NCBI RefSeq assembly: GCF_040744945.1
Contig: NZ_CP160453.1
Span: forward strand, 682,001-746,000
Length of the DNA: 64,000 bases
Direction: 5' to 3'
Origin: Saccharothrix sp. HUAS TT1
GTDB lineage: Bacteria > Actinomycetota > Actinomycetes > Mycobacteriales > Pseudonocardiaceae
The translations under genes and the position numbers were made by a program. Shown in pieces: positions 15,388 to 24,689 of this stretch. Every line of letters starts with the position of its first letter. Position 1 is the first letter of the stretch. The notes beneath the pieces were generated by a model. It made no database searches, had not been told where the DNA came from, and saw only the letters and a list, made by a program, of their open reading frames with translations.

Positions 15388-16713
15388 TCAGCTCTTGGTG
15401 GCCCGGTCGAACTCCGCCTTCGGCTCGTGGATCTGGCCGAGGGCGACGACCTCGCGGCCCGAGAACAGCGCCTGCGTCCAGTCCACGAACACCCGGAACT
15501 TGCGGTTGACCGTCGGCATGAACATCACGTGGTAGCTGCGGTGCATGAACCAGGCGACGACGCCCTTGAACCGCAGGCCGAACACGTCGGCCACGCCCTT
15601 GTACAGGCCGAGGCCCGCGACCGAGCCCAGGTACTTGTGCTCGTAGTCCTTGGGCTGGCGACCGCGCAGCGTGGCCACGATGTTGCGGGCCAGCAGCTTG
15701 GACTGGCGGATGGCGTGCTGCGCGTTGGGCACGCAGGTCGCCGTCGGGTCCTCCTCGGTGCGCGAGAGGTCCGGCACGGCCGAGCAGTCACCCGCGGCCC
15801 ACACCCCCGGCAGGCCGACGACCTGCATCGCGGCCGTGCAGCGGACCCGGCCGCGCTCGTCCAGCGGCAGGTCGGTGTCGCGCAGCATCGGGTTGGCCTT
15901 CATGCCCGCGGTCCAGATGATGGTGTCCGAGTCGAACTCGGTGCCGTCGTCCAGGACGACGTGGCCGCCCTCCATGCTCTTGACGCGGGTGTCGAGGTAG
16001 CACTTGATGCCGCGCTTCTCCAGCTGCTCGACGGTGTAGACGCCGAGCCGGGCGCTCACCTCGGGCATGATCCGGCCGGTGGCCTCGACCAGCACCCAGT
16101 GCATGTCCGACTGCTTCAGGCCCTCGTAGTAGCGCAGCGCGTAGCGGGCCATGTCCTCCAGCTCCGCCAGCGTCTCGATGCCCGCGAAGCCGCCGCCGAT
16201 GACGACGAAGCTCAGCAGGCGCTTGCGCAGCTCCGGGTCGTTCGTGCTGGCGGCCTGGTCGAGCCGCGACAGCACGTGGTTGCGCAGGTAGATCGCCTCG
16301 CCGATGGTCTTCATGCCGATGCCGACCTCGGGCAGGCCCGGGATGGGCAGCGTGCGCGAGATCGCGCCGAGGGCCGAGACCAGCACGTCGTACTCGTACT
16401 CCTCGACGTGGCCGTCGGCGAGCTCGACCGTGACGGCCTTGCGCTCGTGCTCGATCCGGGTGGCGCGACCGGTGACGACGTGGCAGCGCTTGAGGACCTT
16501 GCGCAGCGGCACCACGACGTGCCGGGGCTCGATGGAGCCGGCCGCCGCCTCGGGGAGGAACGGCTGGTAGGTCATGTGGGGCTGGGGGTCGATCACCGTG
16601 ACGGACGCCTCGCCGGAACGCAGCTTCTTCTGCAACCCCAGCGCGGTGTACATGCCGACGTACCCACCGCCGACGATCACGATCCGTGTGGGTTGCGACT
16701 TCACAGCAGCCAT
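15388..16713 (-). CDS. ndh: type II NADH dehydrogenase (NDH-2)
   Basis: A 441-residue flavoprotein. The FAD-binding Rossmann motif is VIVGGGYVGMYTALGLQKK near the N-terminus, the NADH-binding motif is VVIGGGFAGIETLAEL in the middle, and the third FAD motif is VWAAGDCSAVPDL. A C-terminal amphipathic segment with several Trp/Phe (VVAWFMHRSYHVMF, VDWTQALFSGR) fits membrane-surface attachment. It oxidises NADH and reduces quinone without pumping protons. ATG 16713 is chosen because homology starts within a few residues. Confidence 0.93.
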   Translation of the reverse strand: MAAVKSQPTRIVIVGGGYVGMYTALGLQKKLRSGEASVTVIDPQPHMTYQPFLPEAAAGSIEPRHVVVPLRKVLKRCHVVTGRATRIEHERKAVTVELADGHVEEYEYDVLVSALGAISRTLPIPGLPEVGIGMKTIGEAIYLRNHVLSRLDQAASTNDPELRKRLLSFVVIGGGFAGIETLAELEDMARYALRYYEGLKQSDMHWVLVEATGRIMPEVSARLGVYTVEQLEKRGIKCYLDTRVKSMEGGHVVLDDGTEFDSDTIIWTAGMKANPMLRDTDLPLDERGRVRCTAAMQVVGLPGVWAAGDCSAVPDLSRTEEDPTATCVPNAQHAIRQSKLLARNIVATLRGRQPKDYEHKYLGSVAGLGLYKGVADVFGLRFKGVVAWFMHRSYHVMFMPTVNRKFRVFVDWTQALFSGREVVALGQIHEPKAEFDRATKS

Positions 16714-16883
16714 ACACACATGGTCGCACCGGGCGGGCCGTTCCGGCGCATCGAGCGGGCCCGTTGTGACCACAGTCGCCGGGTGATTGCCGACACGCAG
16801 CCGCTGACCTGCGCTCGGAGGTGAACGTGCTGAGAGGAACGATCCAGAGGCTCAGCTCGGGCTGAGCCGGCGGGCCCGGTTCC

Positions 16884-17390
16884 TCAGCCCTTGCGGCGCA
16901 TCAGCAGGACCACGCCGAGCACCAGGCCGACCGCGCCGACGAGGCCGATCACCTCGACCGGCTCATCCGTTCGGCCGTCCGGCAACAGGAGGACGAGGCC
17001 GGCGAGGGCGAACACGCAGAGTTGAACCGCGGCGAACCTCTTCGCCGGCGCCTTTAGCGCGTTCAGGTGAAAGCGGGACCCGACCGGCAGCACCGCCGAA
17101 TAAGCGGACAAAACGTGCATCAGGTGCAGCAGCACCATCAACGCGAGCACGCTCGGCCACGACGTCCCGCCGTCGGCGACCACCACCGCAGCCGCCGGGT
17201 AGCCGATCACCAGCGCGACCGCGGCCGACGCGGGGATCGCCGCCGCGACCACCACCAGCAGCCCGTACAGCGCGATGGCGGGCCAGTCGACCCCGCTGCC
17301 GGCCAGCACCGCGGCCACCGCGACCCCCACCACCCCCACCGCCACCCGCAGCACCCACCCCGGCAGCCCGGCGCCCAGCTCCACCCTCAC
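16884..17390 (-). CDS. hypothetical membrane protein
   Basis: A 168-residue protein with about five hydrophobic helices (roughly residues 10-30, 34-56, 58-72, 79-100 and 118-165 in two spans), a conserved-looking LLHLMHVLSAYSAVLPVGSRF segment, and a basic C-terminus LLMRRKG. I do not recognise its function. It is minus-strand and separated by a 217-bp repeat-bearing spacer from the upstream DUF58 gene, so co-transcription with that operon is possible. Confidence 0.7.
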   Translation of the reverse strand: MRVELGAGLPGWVLRVAVGVVGVAVAAVLAGSGVDWPAIALYGLLVVVAAAIPASAAVALVIGYPAAAVVVADGGTSWPSVLALMVLLHLMHVLSAYSAVLPVGSRFHLNALKAPAKRFAAVQLCVFALAGLVLLLPDGRTDEPVEVIGLVGAVGLVLGVVLLMRRKG

Positions 17391-17422
17391 CGCACCCCGC
17401 CCCGAACGCAGAACTCGGGGGT

Positions 17423-17578
17423 CCTGGACGTACGACTCACCGCACCTGGACGTACGACTCGCGCGAGAGTCCTACGTCCAGCTCTCGCGAGTCGAACACC
17501 CAGGACCCGCGAGTCGAACCTCCGCGTCCCGCGAGTCGAACGCCCAGGGCCCGCGAGTCGAACGGTCGCGGACCCCGA
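17423..17578. repeat. 22-bp-period tandem repeat array with a head-to-head junction
   Basis: Units begin at exact 22-bp steps: 17423, 17445, 17467, 17489, 17511, 17533, 17555 and a degenerate start at 17577. From 17467 each starts GAGTC, and from 17489 each starts GAGTCGAAC; most end CCCGC, with a variable middle. The first two units (cctggacgtacgactc) are the reverse-complement orientation of the same consensus. A unit near 49724 is 21/22 identical to the one at 17511. The array fills the intergenic spacer and has no open reading frame support. Confidence 0.85.
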
Positions 17579-17607
17579 GTTCGTCGGTGGGGTCGTCGGT
17601 GGGGGTG

Positions 17608-19002
17608 TCATCGGAAGACCCTCCTGCCGGTCCGGGCCTGCCGCAGCGCGCCCGCGATCGGCGCGCCCCACGGCAGCACGGCCACGCCGTGCCGGCGCAT
17701 CGCCTCCAGCCGCACGTCGTGCTCCAGCCGCAGCACCTTCACCGCGCTCTCCCCCCACGGCGTCTCCGGGTCCGGCACCAGCCGGTCCGGCAGCACGTCC
17801 ACCGCCAGCACGAGGTTCCCCCGCCGCGCCGCGTGCACGGTCAGCTCCACCACCTCGGCGTCCAGGAACGGCGACAGCACGACCACCAGCGCGCCGTGCG
17901 GCACCTGCTCCGCCCGCAGCACGGGCCGCTGACCCCACCCCGCCGACCGCGCGCACACCACCAGCTGGTTGCGCAGCCGCAGCAGCTGCCGCCGCCCCGC
18001 ACCGGCCCGCGCGCCCAACCGCGGCCGCCCGAGGTCGGCCAACCCCACCCGGTCGCCCTGCCGCAGGTACCCCGCCGCCAACGACGCCGCCGCCCGCACC
18101 GCCAGGTCGAGGCTGCCGCCCGGCCGGACCGTCGTGCCGCGCGACGCCGGCGACCACTCGCCGAACGAGAGCCCGAACGCCCCGCCCCGCGTCGCCCGCG
18201 CCGGCACCGCCCAGTCGCCGACCTCCGCGCCGACGTCGTACCGCGTGTCGAGCGCCAGCACCACGTCCGCGTCCGCCTCCGCGTGGTGCTCGCGGACGTG
18301 CAGGTTCGTGCCCTCCGGCGACCCCGCGCTGCTGCGCAGCGACACCCGCCAGTCGATCCGCCGCAGCCGGTCGCCCGGCTGGAACGCCCGGATGTCGCGC
18401 AGCTCGACCGAGTCACCCGGCCGCCGCGCCCGGTGCGCGCCGACCAGCCCGACGGCCCGCGCGGGCAGCAGGCCGGCGGGCAGCGCCTCCACCGGCGGCA
18501 GGATCACCCGCCCCCGCTCGGCCGCGGTCACCGGACCGTGCACGAACAACGCGTCCGGCCCGGCGACCAGGTGGTCCGGCCGCAGGTCGACGCCCTCACC
18601 CCACGCGTCACGGCGCAGCACGACCTCGATCTCCCGCGCCGACGCGGGCAGCAGGTGCACCGGCCCGATCCCGGCGCCGTGACCCGGCAGCCGGATCGCC
18701 ACCACCTCCGCGCCGAGCCCGGGGTCGACCGCCACCACCGACTTGGCCGCGCCGACCTCGCCGGTGCGCGGCAGCCCGCGCACCCGGACCTGCGGCGTGC
18801 CGACGACCGGTGTGACCAGCGCGAGCAACGTCGAGAGCAGCAGCGGCGCGCCGAGCAGGACCAGCGCCACCTCGTGCAGCAGGCCGCCCAGCACCACCAT
18901 CCCGACGCCGAGCACCAGGCCGCGCACCAGCGCGTCGGTGGGGTGCCAGTGCGCGCCGCGCCCGCTCGTGAACGCCTCGCGCAACCGCTCCGCCCGGCTC
19001 AC
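17608..19002 (-). CDS. DUF58 domain-containing protein
   Basis: A 464-residue protein starting at GTG 19002, overlapping the MoxR stop (GTGA). Two N-terminal membrane helices (LVRGLVLGVGMVVLGGLL, LGAPLLLSTLLALV) precede a long extracytoplasmic or cytosolic beta-rich region. The DUF58/vWA-like part is marked by RRPGDSVELRDIRAFQPGD and RRIDWRVSLR. The gene sits in a moxR-type operon, where MoxR ATPases and DUF58/vWA proteins are thought to act as chaperone or insertion modules for partner proteins. Its client here is unknown. Confidence 0.88.
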   Translation of the reverse strand: MSRAERLREAFTSGRGAHWHPTDALVRGLVLGVGMVVLGGLLHEVALVLLGAPLLLSTLLALVTPVVGTPQVRVRGLPRTGEVGAAKSVVAVDPGLGAEVVAIRLPGHGAGIGPVHLLPASAREIEVVLRRDAWGEGVDLRPDHLVAGPDALFVHGPVTAAERGRVILPPVEALPAGLLPARAVGLVGAHRARRPGDSVELRDIRAFQPGDRLRRIDWRVSLRSSAGSPEGTNLHVREHHAEADADVVLALDTRYDVGAEVGDWAVPARATRGGAFGLSFGEWSPASRGTTVRPGGSLDLAVRAAASLAAGYLRQGDRVGLADLGRPRLGARAGAGRRQLLRLRNQLVVCARSAGWGQRPVLRAEQVPHGALVVVLSPFLDAEVVELTVHAARRGNLVLAVDVLPDRLVPDPETPWGESAVKVLRLEHDVRLEAMRRHGVAVLPWGAPIAGALRQARTGRRVFR

Positions 19003-19979
19003 GACCGGCTGCTCGCCGGACCGGCCACCCTGCCCAGCAGCTCGGTCACCACCTCCACGCCGGTCACGCCGGACGTCCACGTCTCCGGGCGCAGCGTGAG
19101 CCGGTGCGCCAACGCGGGCACCGCGCACGCCTTGACGTCCTCCGGCAGCACGAAGTCCCGGCCGTCCAGCACCGCCAGCGCCCGCCCCACCAGCACCAAC
19201 GCCTGCGCGCCGCGCGGTGACGCGCCGACCTCGACGGCGCTGTGCGACCGGGTCGCCGACGCCAGGTCCACGCAGTACCGCAGCACGTCGTCGTCTACCG
19301 ACACCTGCTCCACGCCGTGCTGGAGCAGGCGCAGCCGGTCCGCGTCCAGCACCGCCGCCACCTCGGTCTCCTCGCGCTGCCGGACCAGCCTCCGGCGCAG
19401 CACCTCGACCTCCTCGGCGGGCGGCGGGTAGCCGATGTCCAGCCGGAGCAGGAACCGGTCCAGCTGCGCCTCCGGCAGCGGGTAGGTGCCCTCGTACTCG
19501 ACCGGGTTCGCGGTCGCCAGCACGTGGAACGGGCGCGGCAGCGGGAACGTGCGGCCCTCCACCGTGACCTGGCGCTCCTGCATGGCCTCCAGCAGCGCGG
19601 ACTGCGTCTTCGGCGGGGTGCGGTTGATCTCGTCGGCCAGCAGCAGGCCGGTGAACAGCGGCCCCTCGCGGAAGGTGAAGTCGCGGTCGCCCGGGTTGTA
19701 CAGGAACGAGCCGGTGACGTCGGCGGGCAGCAGGTCGGGCGTGCACTGCAGGCGCTTGAAGTCCAGCTTCAACGCCTGCGCCAGCGACCGGGCCATCAGC
19801 GTCTTGCCCAGCCCCGGCACGTCCTCCAGCAGCACGTGCCCGCCGGCCAGGATCGCCGCCAGCGCCAGCCGCAGCGACCGCTCCCGGCCGACGACGACCG
19901 TGCCGACGGCGGACAGCACCGCCTCCGCCTCGGCCGCGATCGTCCCGACGCCCATCCGGTCCCGGTCGAGTGAGGTCAC
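18999..19979 (-). CDS. MoxR-family AAA+ ATPase
   Basis: A 326-residue AAA+ protein starting at GTG 19979. Walker A is LLEDVPGLGKTLMARSLA, Walker B is GLLLADEINRTPPKTQSALLEAMQE, and sensor 1 is FHVLATANPVEYEGTYPLPEAQLDRFLLRLDI. MoxR proteins act as chaperones, often with vWA/DUF58 partners, as here with the 4-nt-overlapping downstream gene. The 4-nt overlaps on both sides indicate a single translationally coupled operon. Confidence 0.94.
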   Translation of the reverse strand: MTSLDRDRMGVGTIAAEAEAVLSAVGTVVVGRERSLRLALAAILAGGHVLLEDVPGLGKTLMARSLAQALKLDFKRLQCTPDLLPADVTGSFLYNPGDRDFTFREGPLFTGLLLADEINRTPPKTQSALLEAMQERQVTVEGRTFPLPRPFHVLATANPVEYEGTYPLPEAQLDRFLLRLDIGYPPPAEEVEVLRRRLVRQREETEVAAVLDADRLRLLQHGVEQVSVDDDVLRYCVDLASATRSHSAVEVGASPRGAQALVLVGRALAVLDGRDFVLPEDVKACAVPALAHRLTLRPETWTSGVTGVEVVTELLGRVAGPASSRS

Positions 19980-20443
19980 AGGTGCTCCAAGAGTTCGGCG
20001 AGCCGCGACGGCCCGGGCATCGGCGCTTTCGGGTCGGTGAGCAGGCGGTGCAGTTCGTCGCCCAGCACCTCGCGGGCCCGCGGGTCCAGCAGGTCGGGCA
20101 CGCCGTGCAGCTGCCGCAACCGGGCCTCGGCCAGCCGGCGCAGCCGCGGCTGGACCCGGTTGGCGAACCGGTCCTGGTCGACCGCGGCCTCGGCCAGCCG
20201 GCCGGCCAGCGTGCCGGCCTGCGCGGACGTGGCGGTGGCGACGTGCGCGGGCTGCGGCGCCCACACCACGTCGGTGGCGCGCGGCAGGCGTGAGACGAGC
20301 AGGGCCAGCGCGCCCAGCGGCAACGCCAGCAGCACCGCCCACCCCCACGGCGCGCCGACGCGGACCAGCACGAACGCGCTGATCGCGGCCACGACGGCGG
20401 CCAGCGCCGCGGCCCGGGCCATGCTGCCGACCAGCGGGTTCAC
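19976..20443 (-). CDS. hypothetical membrane protein of the moxR operon
   Basis: A 155-residue protein starting at GTG 20443, with two N-terminal hydrophobic helices (ALAAVVAAISAFVLVRV, WAVLLALPLGALALLVS) and a cytosolic helical tail rich in Leu, Arg and Glu (LDPRAREVLGDELHRLLTD). It overlaps both neighbours by 4 nt. Proteins of this kind occupy the same slot between DUF4129 and moxR genes in other actinomycetes, but no biochemical role is known. Confidence 0.78.
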   Translation of the reverse strand: MNPLVGSMARAAALAAVVAAISAFVLVRVGAPWGWAVLLALPLGALALLVSRLPRATDVVWAPQPAHVATATSAQAGTLAGRLAEAAVDQDRFANRVQPRLRRLAEARLRQLHGVPDLLDPRAREVLGDELHRLLTDPKAPMPGPSRLAELLEHL

Positions 20444-21102
20444 CGCAGGTCCCGCACGATCTGCGCCAACGCCTCGGTGGCGGCGACCGCGTCGGCCCTG
20501 GTCACCTCGGCCGTGCCGAACCTGGCCCGCTGGTAGGCGCGCCGCAGCGCGCCGGTCGCGCCCTCGTCCACCCGGTAGCGGCGCAGCAGGTCGCCGGTGA
20601 ACTCGGTGGCGGTCTGGTGGCCCAGGCGCGGCGCGCCGCTGTCCTCGGCGGCCCGTTCGAGGGCGAGCCAGGCGGCGATCACGGCGTCGCCCGGCGGGCC
20701 GTCCGCCCGGTCGCGCAGCTCGGCCAGGGCCTCGCCGGCGCGGCGGACCAGGACTTCCGGCGGGTTCGCGCGCTCGTCGACCAGGTCCGGCGCGTCGACC
20801 GCCGCGCCGACCCCGCGCGGGCGCCGCTGGCGGCGGAACAGGCCGAGCGAGATCAGCAGCCAGAGCACCGCGACCACCGCGATGGCGCTGAAGACGATCA
20901 CGAAGACCAGGAACGACCCCGCCGCCGTGGAGCCGCCCACCTCGGTGTCCAGGGACCCGGCCGACTCGGTCGTCGTCGGTGTCGGCTCGTCGTCACCCGC
21001 GGGCCGCTCCGCGTACCGCACGGGCGACGTGCCGCGGGCCGCGAGCGCGACGAGCACGAGCAGGGACCCCACCGCGAGGACGAGCGCGAGCCGGGGCTTC
21101 AT
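20440..21102 (-). CDS. DUF4129 domain-containing membrane protein
   Basis: A 220-residue protein with an N-terminal hydrophobic segment, an acidic/Thr-rich extracytoplasmic stretch (about 30-60), a second membrane helix (FLVFVIVFSAIAVVAVLWLLISL) and a cytosolic DUF4129 domain with the recognisable AWLALERAAEDSGAPRLGHQTATEF and RRAYQRARFG motifs. It is the first gene of the operon leading to moxR and the DUF58 gene. Function is unknown beyond this association. Confidence 0.85.
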   Translation of the reverse strand: MKPRLALVLAVGSLLVLVALAARGTSPVRYAERPAGDDEPTPTTTESAGSLDTEVGGSTAAGSFLVFVIVFSAIAVVAVLWLLISLGLFRRQRRPRGVGAAVDAPDLVDERANPPEVLVRRAGEALAELRDRADGPPGDAVIAAWLALERAAEDSGAPRLGHQTATEFTGDLLRRYRVDEGATGALRRAYQRARFGTAEVTRADAVAATEALAQIVRDLR

Positions 21103-21147
21103 GGACCCAGGATGCCCGCCTGCCTGGCGCGGCGCGTGCGGTTTGCG

Positions 21148-21861
21148 TCAGAACGGCCCGTTCGACAACCCCGCCGCACCGGCCGCCGCGCGCAGCACGT
21201 CCTGGAGCATCGGCTGGGTGAGCGTGCCGGTGAACGTGTTCTGCTGGCTCACGTGGTAGCAGCCGAACAGGTGCAGCGGCACGCCGCCGTCCAGCGCGGG
21301 CAGCACCACGTGCGCGCCGTGCCCGAACACCGGCCGGGGGCGCGGCACCCGCCAGTGCGAGGCCAGCACCGGCAGCGCCGCCTGCCAGCCGAACCCGCCG
21401 AGCACGAGCACCGCCCGCAACGTCGGCCGGAGCAGTTCCAGCTCCCGGACCAGCCACGGCCGGCAGTTGTCGCGCTCCTGCGGCGTCGGCTTGTTCGCCG
21501 GCGGCGCGCACTTCACCGGCGCCGTGATCCGGGCCCCGACCAGCTCCAGGCCGTCGCCGACGTGCGACGCCGTCGGCTGGGTCGCCAACCCCACCGCGTG
21601 CATCGCCGCGTACAGGAAGTCGCCGGAGCGGTCGCCGGTGAACATCCGGCCGGTGCGGTTCGCGCCGTGCGCGGCGGGCGCCAGGCCGATGATCGCCAGC
21701 GCCGCGTCGGCCGGGCCGAACCCGGGCACCGGCCGCCCCCAGTACTCCTGGTCCCGGAACGCCGCCCGCTTGACCCGGGCCACCTCCTCGCGCCACGCCA
21801 CCAGCCGCGGGCACGCCCGGCAACGGGTAACCCGTTCGTCGAGAGCCGAAAGCGGGAGCAC
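21148..21861 (-). CDS. family 5 uracil-DNA glycosylase (UdgB-type, 4Fe-4S)
   Basis: A 237-residue DNA-repair enzyme starting at GTG 21861. Iron-sulfur cysteines appear in CRACPRL at the N-terminus and in [17 protein letters not shown] in the middle. The active-site [26 protein letters not shown] loop and the late [15 protein letters not shown] motif with catalytic His fit type 5 glycosylases. Family members excise uracil, hypoxanthine and other deaminated bases, useful in high-GC DNA where cytosine deamination is frequent. It is divergent from the S10 peptidase gene. Confidence 0.9.
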   Translation of the reverse strand: MLPLSALDERVTRCRACPRLVAWREEVARVKRAAFRDQEYWGRPVPGFGPADAALAIIGLAPAAHGANRTGRMFTGDRSGDFLYAAMHAVGLATQPTASHVGDGLELVGARITAPVKCAPPANKPTPQERDNCRPWLVRELELLRPTLRAVLVLGGFGWQAALPVLASHWRVPRPRPVFGHGAHVVLPALDGGVPLHLFGCYHVSQQNTFTGTLTQPMLQDVLRAAAGAAGLSNGPF

Positions 21862-21891
21862 GCGCGGCTACTCCGATCGTAGAGTTCGACC

Positions 21892-23379
21892 ATGACCGAC
21901 AAGGACAACGGCGACGAGCAGGCCGTCAAGGACGCTGCCGCCGACGGGCAGGACCTCCCCGTCGACGACCTCGTCACCAGCAGGCACAGCATCACCGTAA
22001 AGCGGCGCAAGCTGAACTACACCTCGACCACCGGTCGAGTGGTGCTGCGCCAGGAGGTGCTGACCGAGGGCAAGTTCGACGGGCACCTGCCGAAGGCCGA
22101 GGTGTTCGTGACGGCGTACACCCTGGACGGGGCCGACCCGGCGAAGCGGCCGGTGACGTTCGCGTTCAACGGCGGGCCCGGCTCGTCCAGCGTGTGGCTG
22201 CACCTGGGGCTGCTCGGGCCGCGCCGGGTGGTGTCCGGCGACGTCGACGCCCTCGCGCCGCCCCCGTACGACCTGGTCGACAACCCCGAGACGCTGCTCG
22301 CGCACAGCGACCTGGTGTTCATCGACCCGGTGTCGACCGGGTACTCGCGGGCGGTGAAGGGCGAGAAGCCCGGCCAGTACCACGGGTTCCAGGGCGACCT
22401 GGAGTCGGTCGGCGAGGTGATCCGGCTGTGGACGTCGCGCAACGGGCGGTGGATGTCGCCGAAGTTCCTGGCGGGCGAGTCGTACGGCACGACGCGCGCG
22501 GCCGGGTTGGCGGACTACCTGCAGTCGCGGTACGGCATGTACCTCAACGGGCTGATGCTGATCTCGTCGGTGCTCGACTTCGCCACGCTGGACTTCAGCG
22601 AGGGCAACGACCTGCCGCACACGCTGTTCCTGCCGACGTACGCGGCGATCGCGCACTACCACGGGTTGCACGGGACGCGGTCGTTGGAGGACGTGCTGGC
22701 CGACGCGGAGGACTTCGCGTCCCGGGACTACCCGTGGGCGCTGGCGCGCGGCAACCGGCTGTCCACTGAGGAGCGCGCGGCGGCGGTGGCGCGGCTGGCC
22801 GGGTTGACCGGGCTGGGCGAGGACTACGTGGACCGGGTGAACCTGCGGGTCGAGCACGTGCGGTTCTTCACCGAGGTGCTGCGGTCGGAGCGCAAGGTCG
22901 TCGGCCGGTTGGACTCCCGGTTCACCGGGCCGGACGTGGACTACGGGCGGGAGCACTTCAGCGAGGACCCGTCGTACACGGCGATCCTCGGGCCGTACAC
23001 GGCGGCGTTGAACCACTACGTGCGGGCGGAGTTGGGGTACGAGAACGACTTGCCGTACGAGATCCTGACGATGAACGTGCGGCCCTGGTCGTACAAGGAG
23101 TTCGAGGGGACGCACGTGACGGTGGCGGACAAGCTGTCGTCGGCGATGCGCGCCAACCCGCACCTGCGGGTGCACATCGCGTACGGGTACTTGGACGGGG
23201 CGACGCCTTACTACGCGGCGGAGCACGTGGTGGCGCACCTGCGGATTCCGGAGGAACTGCACGAGAACATCGAGGCGGCGTACTACCCGGCCGGACACAT
23301 GATGTACGTCCACAACGAATCACGGGTGCAGCAGTCGAAGGACCTGGCCGAGTTCGTGCAGTCCGCTTCGAACCGCTAG
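21892..23379 (+). CDS. S10 serine carboxypeptidase-like peptidase
   Basis: A 495-residue alpha/beta-hydrolase-fold protein. The oxyanion-region motif NGGPGSSSVWLHLG and the nucleophile motif GESYGTTRAAG are diagnostic for family S10. The catalytic Asp lies probably near HIAYGYLDGATPY and the His in YYPAGHMMYVH. No signal peptide is visible, unlike many S10 enzymes, so a cytosolic role is likely. The gene ends at a strong hairpin. Confidence 0.9.
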   Translation: MTDKDNGDEQAVKDAAADGQDLPVDDLVTSRHSITVKRRKLNYTSTTGRVVLRQEVLTEGKFDGHLPKAEVFVTAYTLDGADPAKRPVTFAFNGGPGSSSVWLHLGLLGPRRVVSGDVDALAPPPYDLVDNPETLLAHSDLVFIDPVSTGYSRAVKGEKPGQYHGFQGDLESVGEVIRLWTSRNGRWMSPKFLAGESYGTTRAAGLADYLQSRYGMYLNGLMLISSVLDFATLDFSEGNDLPHTLFLPTYAAIAHYHGLHGTRSLEDVLADAEDFASRDYPWALARGNRLSTEERAAAVARLAGLTGLGEDYVDRVNLRVEHVRFFTEVLRSERKVVGRLDSRFTGPDVDYGREHFSEDPSYTAILGPYTAALNHYVRAELGYENDLPYEILTMNVRPWSYKEFEGTHVTVADKLSSAMRANPHLRVHIAYGYLDGATPYYAAEHVVAHLRIPEELHENIEAAYYPAGHMMYVHNESRVQQSKDLAEFVQSASNR

Positions 23380-23384
23380 GGGAC

Positions 23385-23414
23385 GGTGGCCGGCCACCCG
23401 GGTGGCCGGCCACC
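23385..23414. terminator. bidirectional hairpin terminator
   Basis: A 12-bp perfect inverted repeat (23385-23396 with 23403-23414) enclosing cccggg, between convergent genes: the S10 peptidase (+) and the sigma-factor-linked membrane protein (-). Confidence 0.8.
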
Positions 23415-23424
23415 GCGAACGTCG

Positions 23425-24201
23425 TCACCACTTGTCGGAGGTGACGATCGCCTTCAGCTGGTCGGGGGTCAGCGGCGGCTGGGGCGCGTGGAACGCACCG
23501 CCCGGCGAGTTGGTCGCGGCGCCCATGGGGTCCTCCTGGTTGCCGACGTGCAGCAGGACCACCGTCCCGTCGGGCCGCTTGAGGCACGCCATGTGCGACA
23601 GCGCGCCGGGAGCGGGCCGCGCGGTCCCGGTCGCCAGCCGGGAGCCGTCGGGCAGCGTGCTGACGACGCAGTCCTGCACGCGGGAGAGGTCGCACCACTC
23701 GCCGGGCTCGGACTCGGTGGGGTAGATCGTCAGGGCGAAGCTCCCGGTGACGCCCGCGGAGGTCAGGGTCCCGCTGATGAGCGCGTTGCCGGGGGCGGTC
23801 GGGTCGTCCAGCCGCGTCACGACCGTTCCCGGCCCCGGTTGCGCGGACGGGGAAGCCCCCGGCACGGTGAGCTTCTGGGTCGCCTCGAACGTCGCGGTGT
23901 CGCCGAGCACCACCCGGAACCGGGCGATCAGGTCGTCCGGCGAGGTGGGGACCGGGCCGCGCGTCGTGGTCGCGGACGACGAGGTGGTGGTCAGCGGGTC
24001 GGCGGCGCGCGTGCCGGAGTCGCCCGGCGCCAGCCACACCGCACCCGCGACCAGGCCCGCCACCGCCGCGGCGGTGGCCAGGACGGCCGCCGGCCGCACG
24101 GCCCGACGCGGCAGCACGACCGGGGCCGCAGCCGGGGTCGCGGCGTCGGCGCGCCGCTCCAGCTCGGCGAAGGCGTCGTGGAGGGTGCGCAGGTCGCTCA
24201 T
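23425..24201 (-). CDS. single-pass membrane protein paired with ECF sigma factor
   Basis: A 258-residue protein starting at ATG 24201, overlapping the sigma gene stop (ATGA). A short cytosolic N-terminus (LRTLHDAFAELERRADAA) is followed by one membrane helix (VLATAAAVAGLVAGAVWL, about 38-56), a Ser/Thr-rich linker and an extracytoplasmic domain with two Cys pairs in EWCDLSRVQDCVVS and a later Cys in HMACLKRPDG. Pairing with a SigE-family sigma factor suggests it modulates that sigma factor, but no zinc-binding anti-sigma motif is visible. Confidence 0.75.
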   Translation of the reverse strand: MSDLRTLHDAFAELERRADAATPAAAPVVLPRRAVRPAAVLATAAAVAGLVAGAVWLAPGDSGTRAADPLTTTSSSATTTRGPVPTSPDDLIARFRVVLGDTATFEATQKLTVPGASPSAQPGPGTVVTRLDDPTAPGNALISGTLTSAGVTGSFALTIYPTESEPGEWCDLSRVQDCVVSTLPDGSRLATGTARPAPGALSHMACLKRPDGTVVLLHVGNQEDPMGAATNSPGGAFHAPQPPLTPDQLKAIVTSDKW

Positions 24202-24689
24202 GAGGTCTCCTGGAAGTGGGGGGCGCTGGCGGTGAGGTCGACGCGCAGGGTGTTGAGGGCCCGGTGGATCTGGCTGCGCACGGTCGGTTCCCGGCACCCC
24301 AGCTGCGTGGCGATCTCCCCGTCGGACAGTCCCGCGTAGTAGCGCAGGACCACGGCCGCGCGCTGCTTCCTGGGCAGGCCCGCGAGGCGGCGGACCATCG
24401 CGTCCCGCTCGGCCCGCTCGTCCGCGCCGTCGGAGATCACCTTCGGCTCGACCTCGGCGCGCGGGGACGTGCGGGTCAGCCTCCTGCGCCAGGACAGGTA
24501 CTCGTTGACGATCATCCGCCGCACGTAGGCGTTCGGCTCGGCCATCCCCGAGATCCGCTCCCAGCGCTCGAACGCCCGGCCCAGCACGTCGCTGACCAGG
24601 TCCTCGGCCAGCCACGTCCGGCAGGTCAGGACCGTGGCGAACCGCATCAGCGCGGGACGCTGCCTTGCCACGTACTCAGCGAACTCCAT
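24198..24689 (-). CDS. SigE-family ECF RNA polymerase sigma factor
   Basis: A 163-residue sigma factor. ATG 24689 (MEFAEYVARQRPALMRFA) is chosen for its GGGAG ribosome binding site and family-typical N-terminus; the frame is open to 24728. Region 2 is seen in WLAEDLVSDVLGRAFERWERI and region 4 in LPRKQRAAVVLRYYAGLSDGEIATQLGCREPTVRSQIHRAL. It lies directly upstream of, and overlaps, a membrane-protein gene that may respond to an external signal. Target promoters are unknown; autoregulation is common in this family. Confidence 0.9.
   Translation of the reverse strand: MEFAEYVARQRPALMRFATVLTCRTWLAEDLVSDVLGRAFERWERISGMAEPNAYVRRMIVNEYLSWRRRLTRTSPRAEVEPKVISDGADERAERDAMVRRLAGLPRKQRAAVVLRYYAGLSDGEIATQLGCREPTVRSQIHRALNTLRVDLTASAPHFQETS

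Noticed and set aside
17423..17578. CRISPR-like array
   Set aside because: The period is only 22 bp with an 11-nt constant part, units switch orientation, and no cas genes are near.
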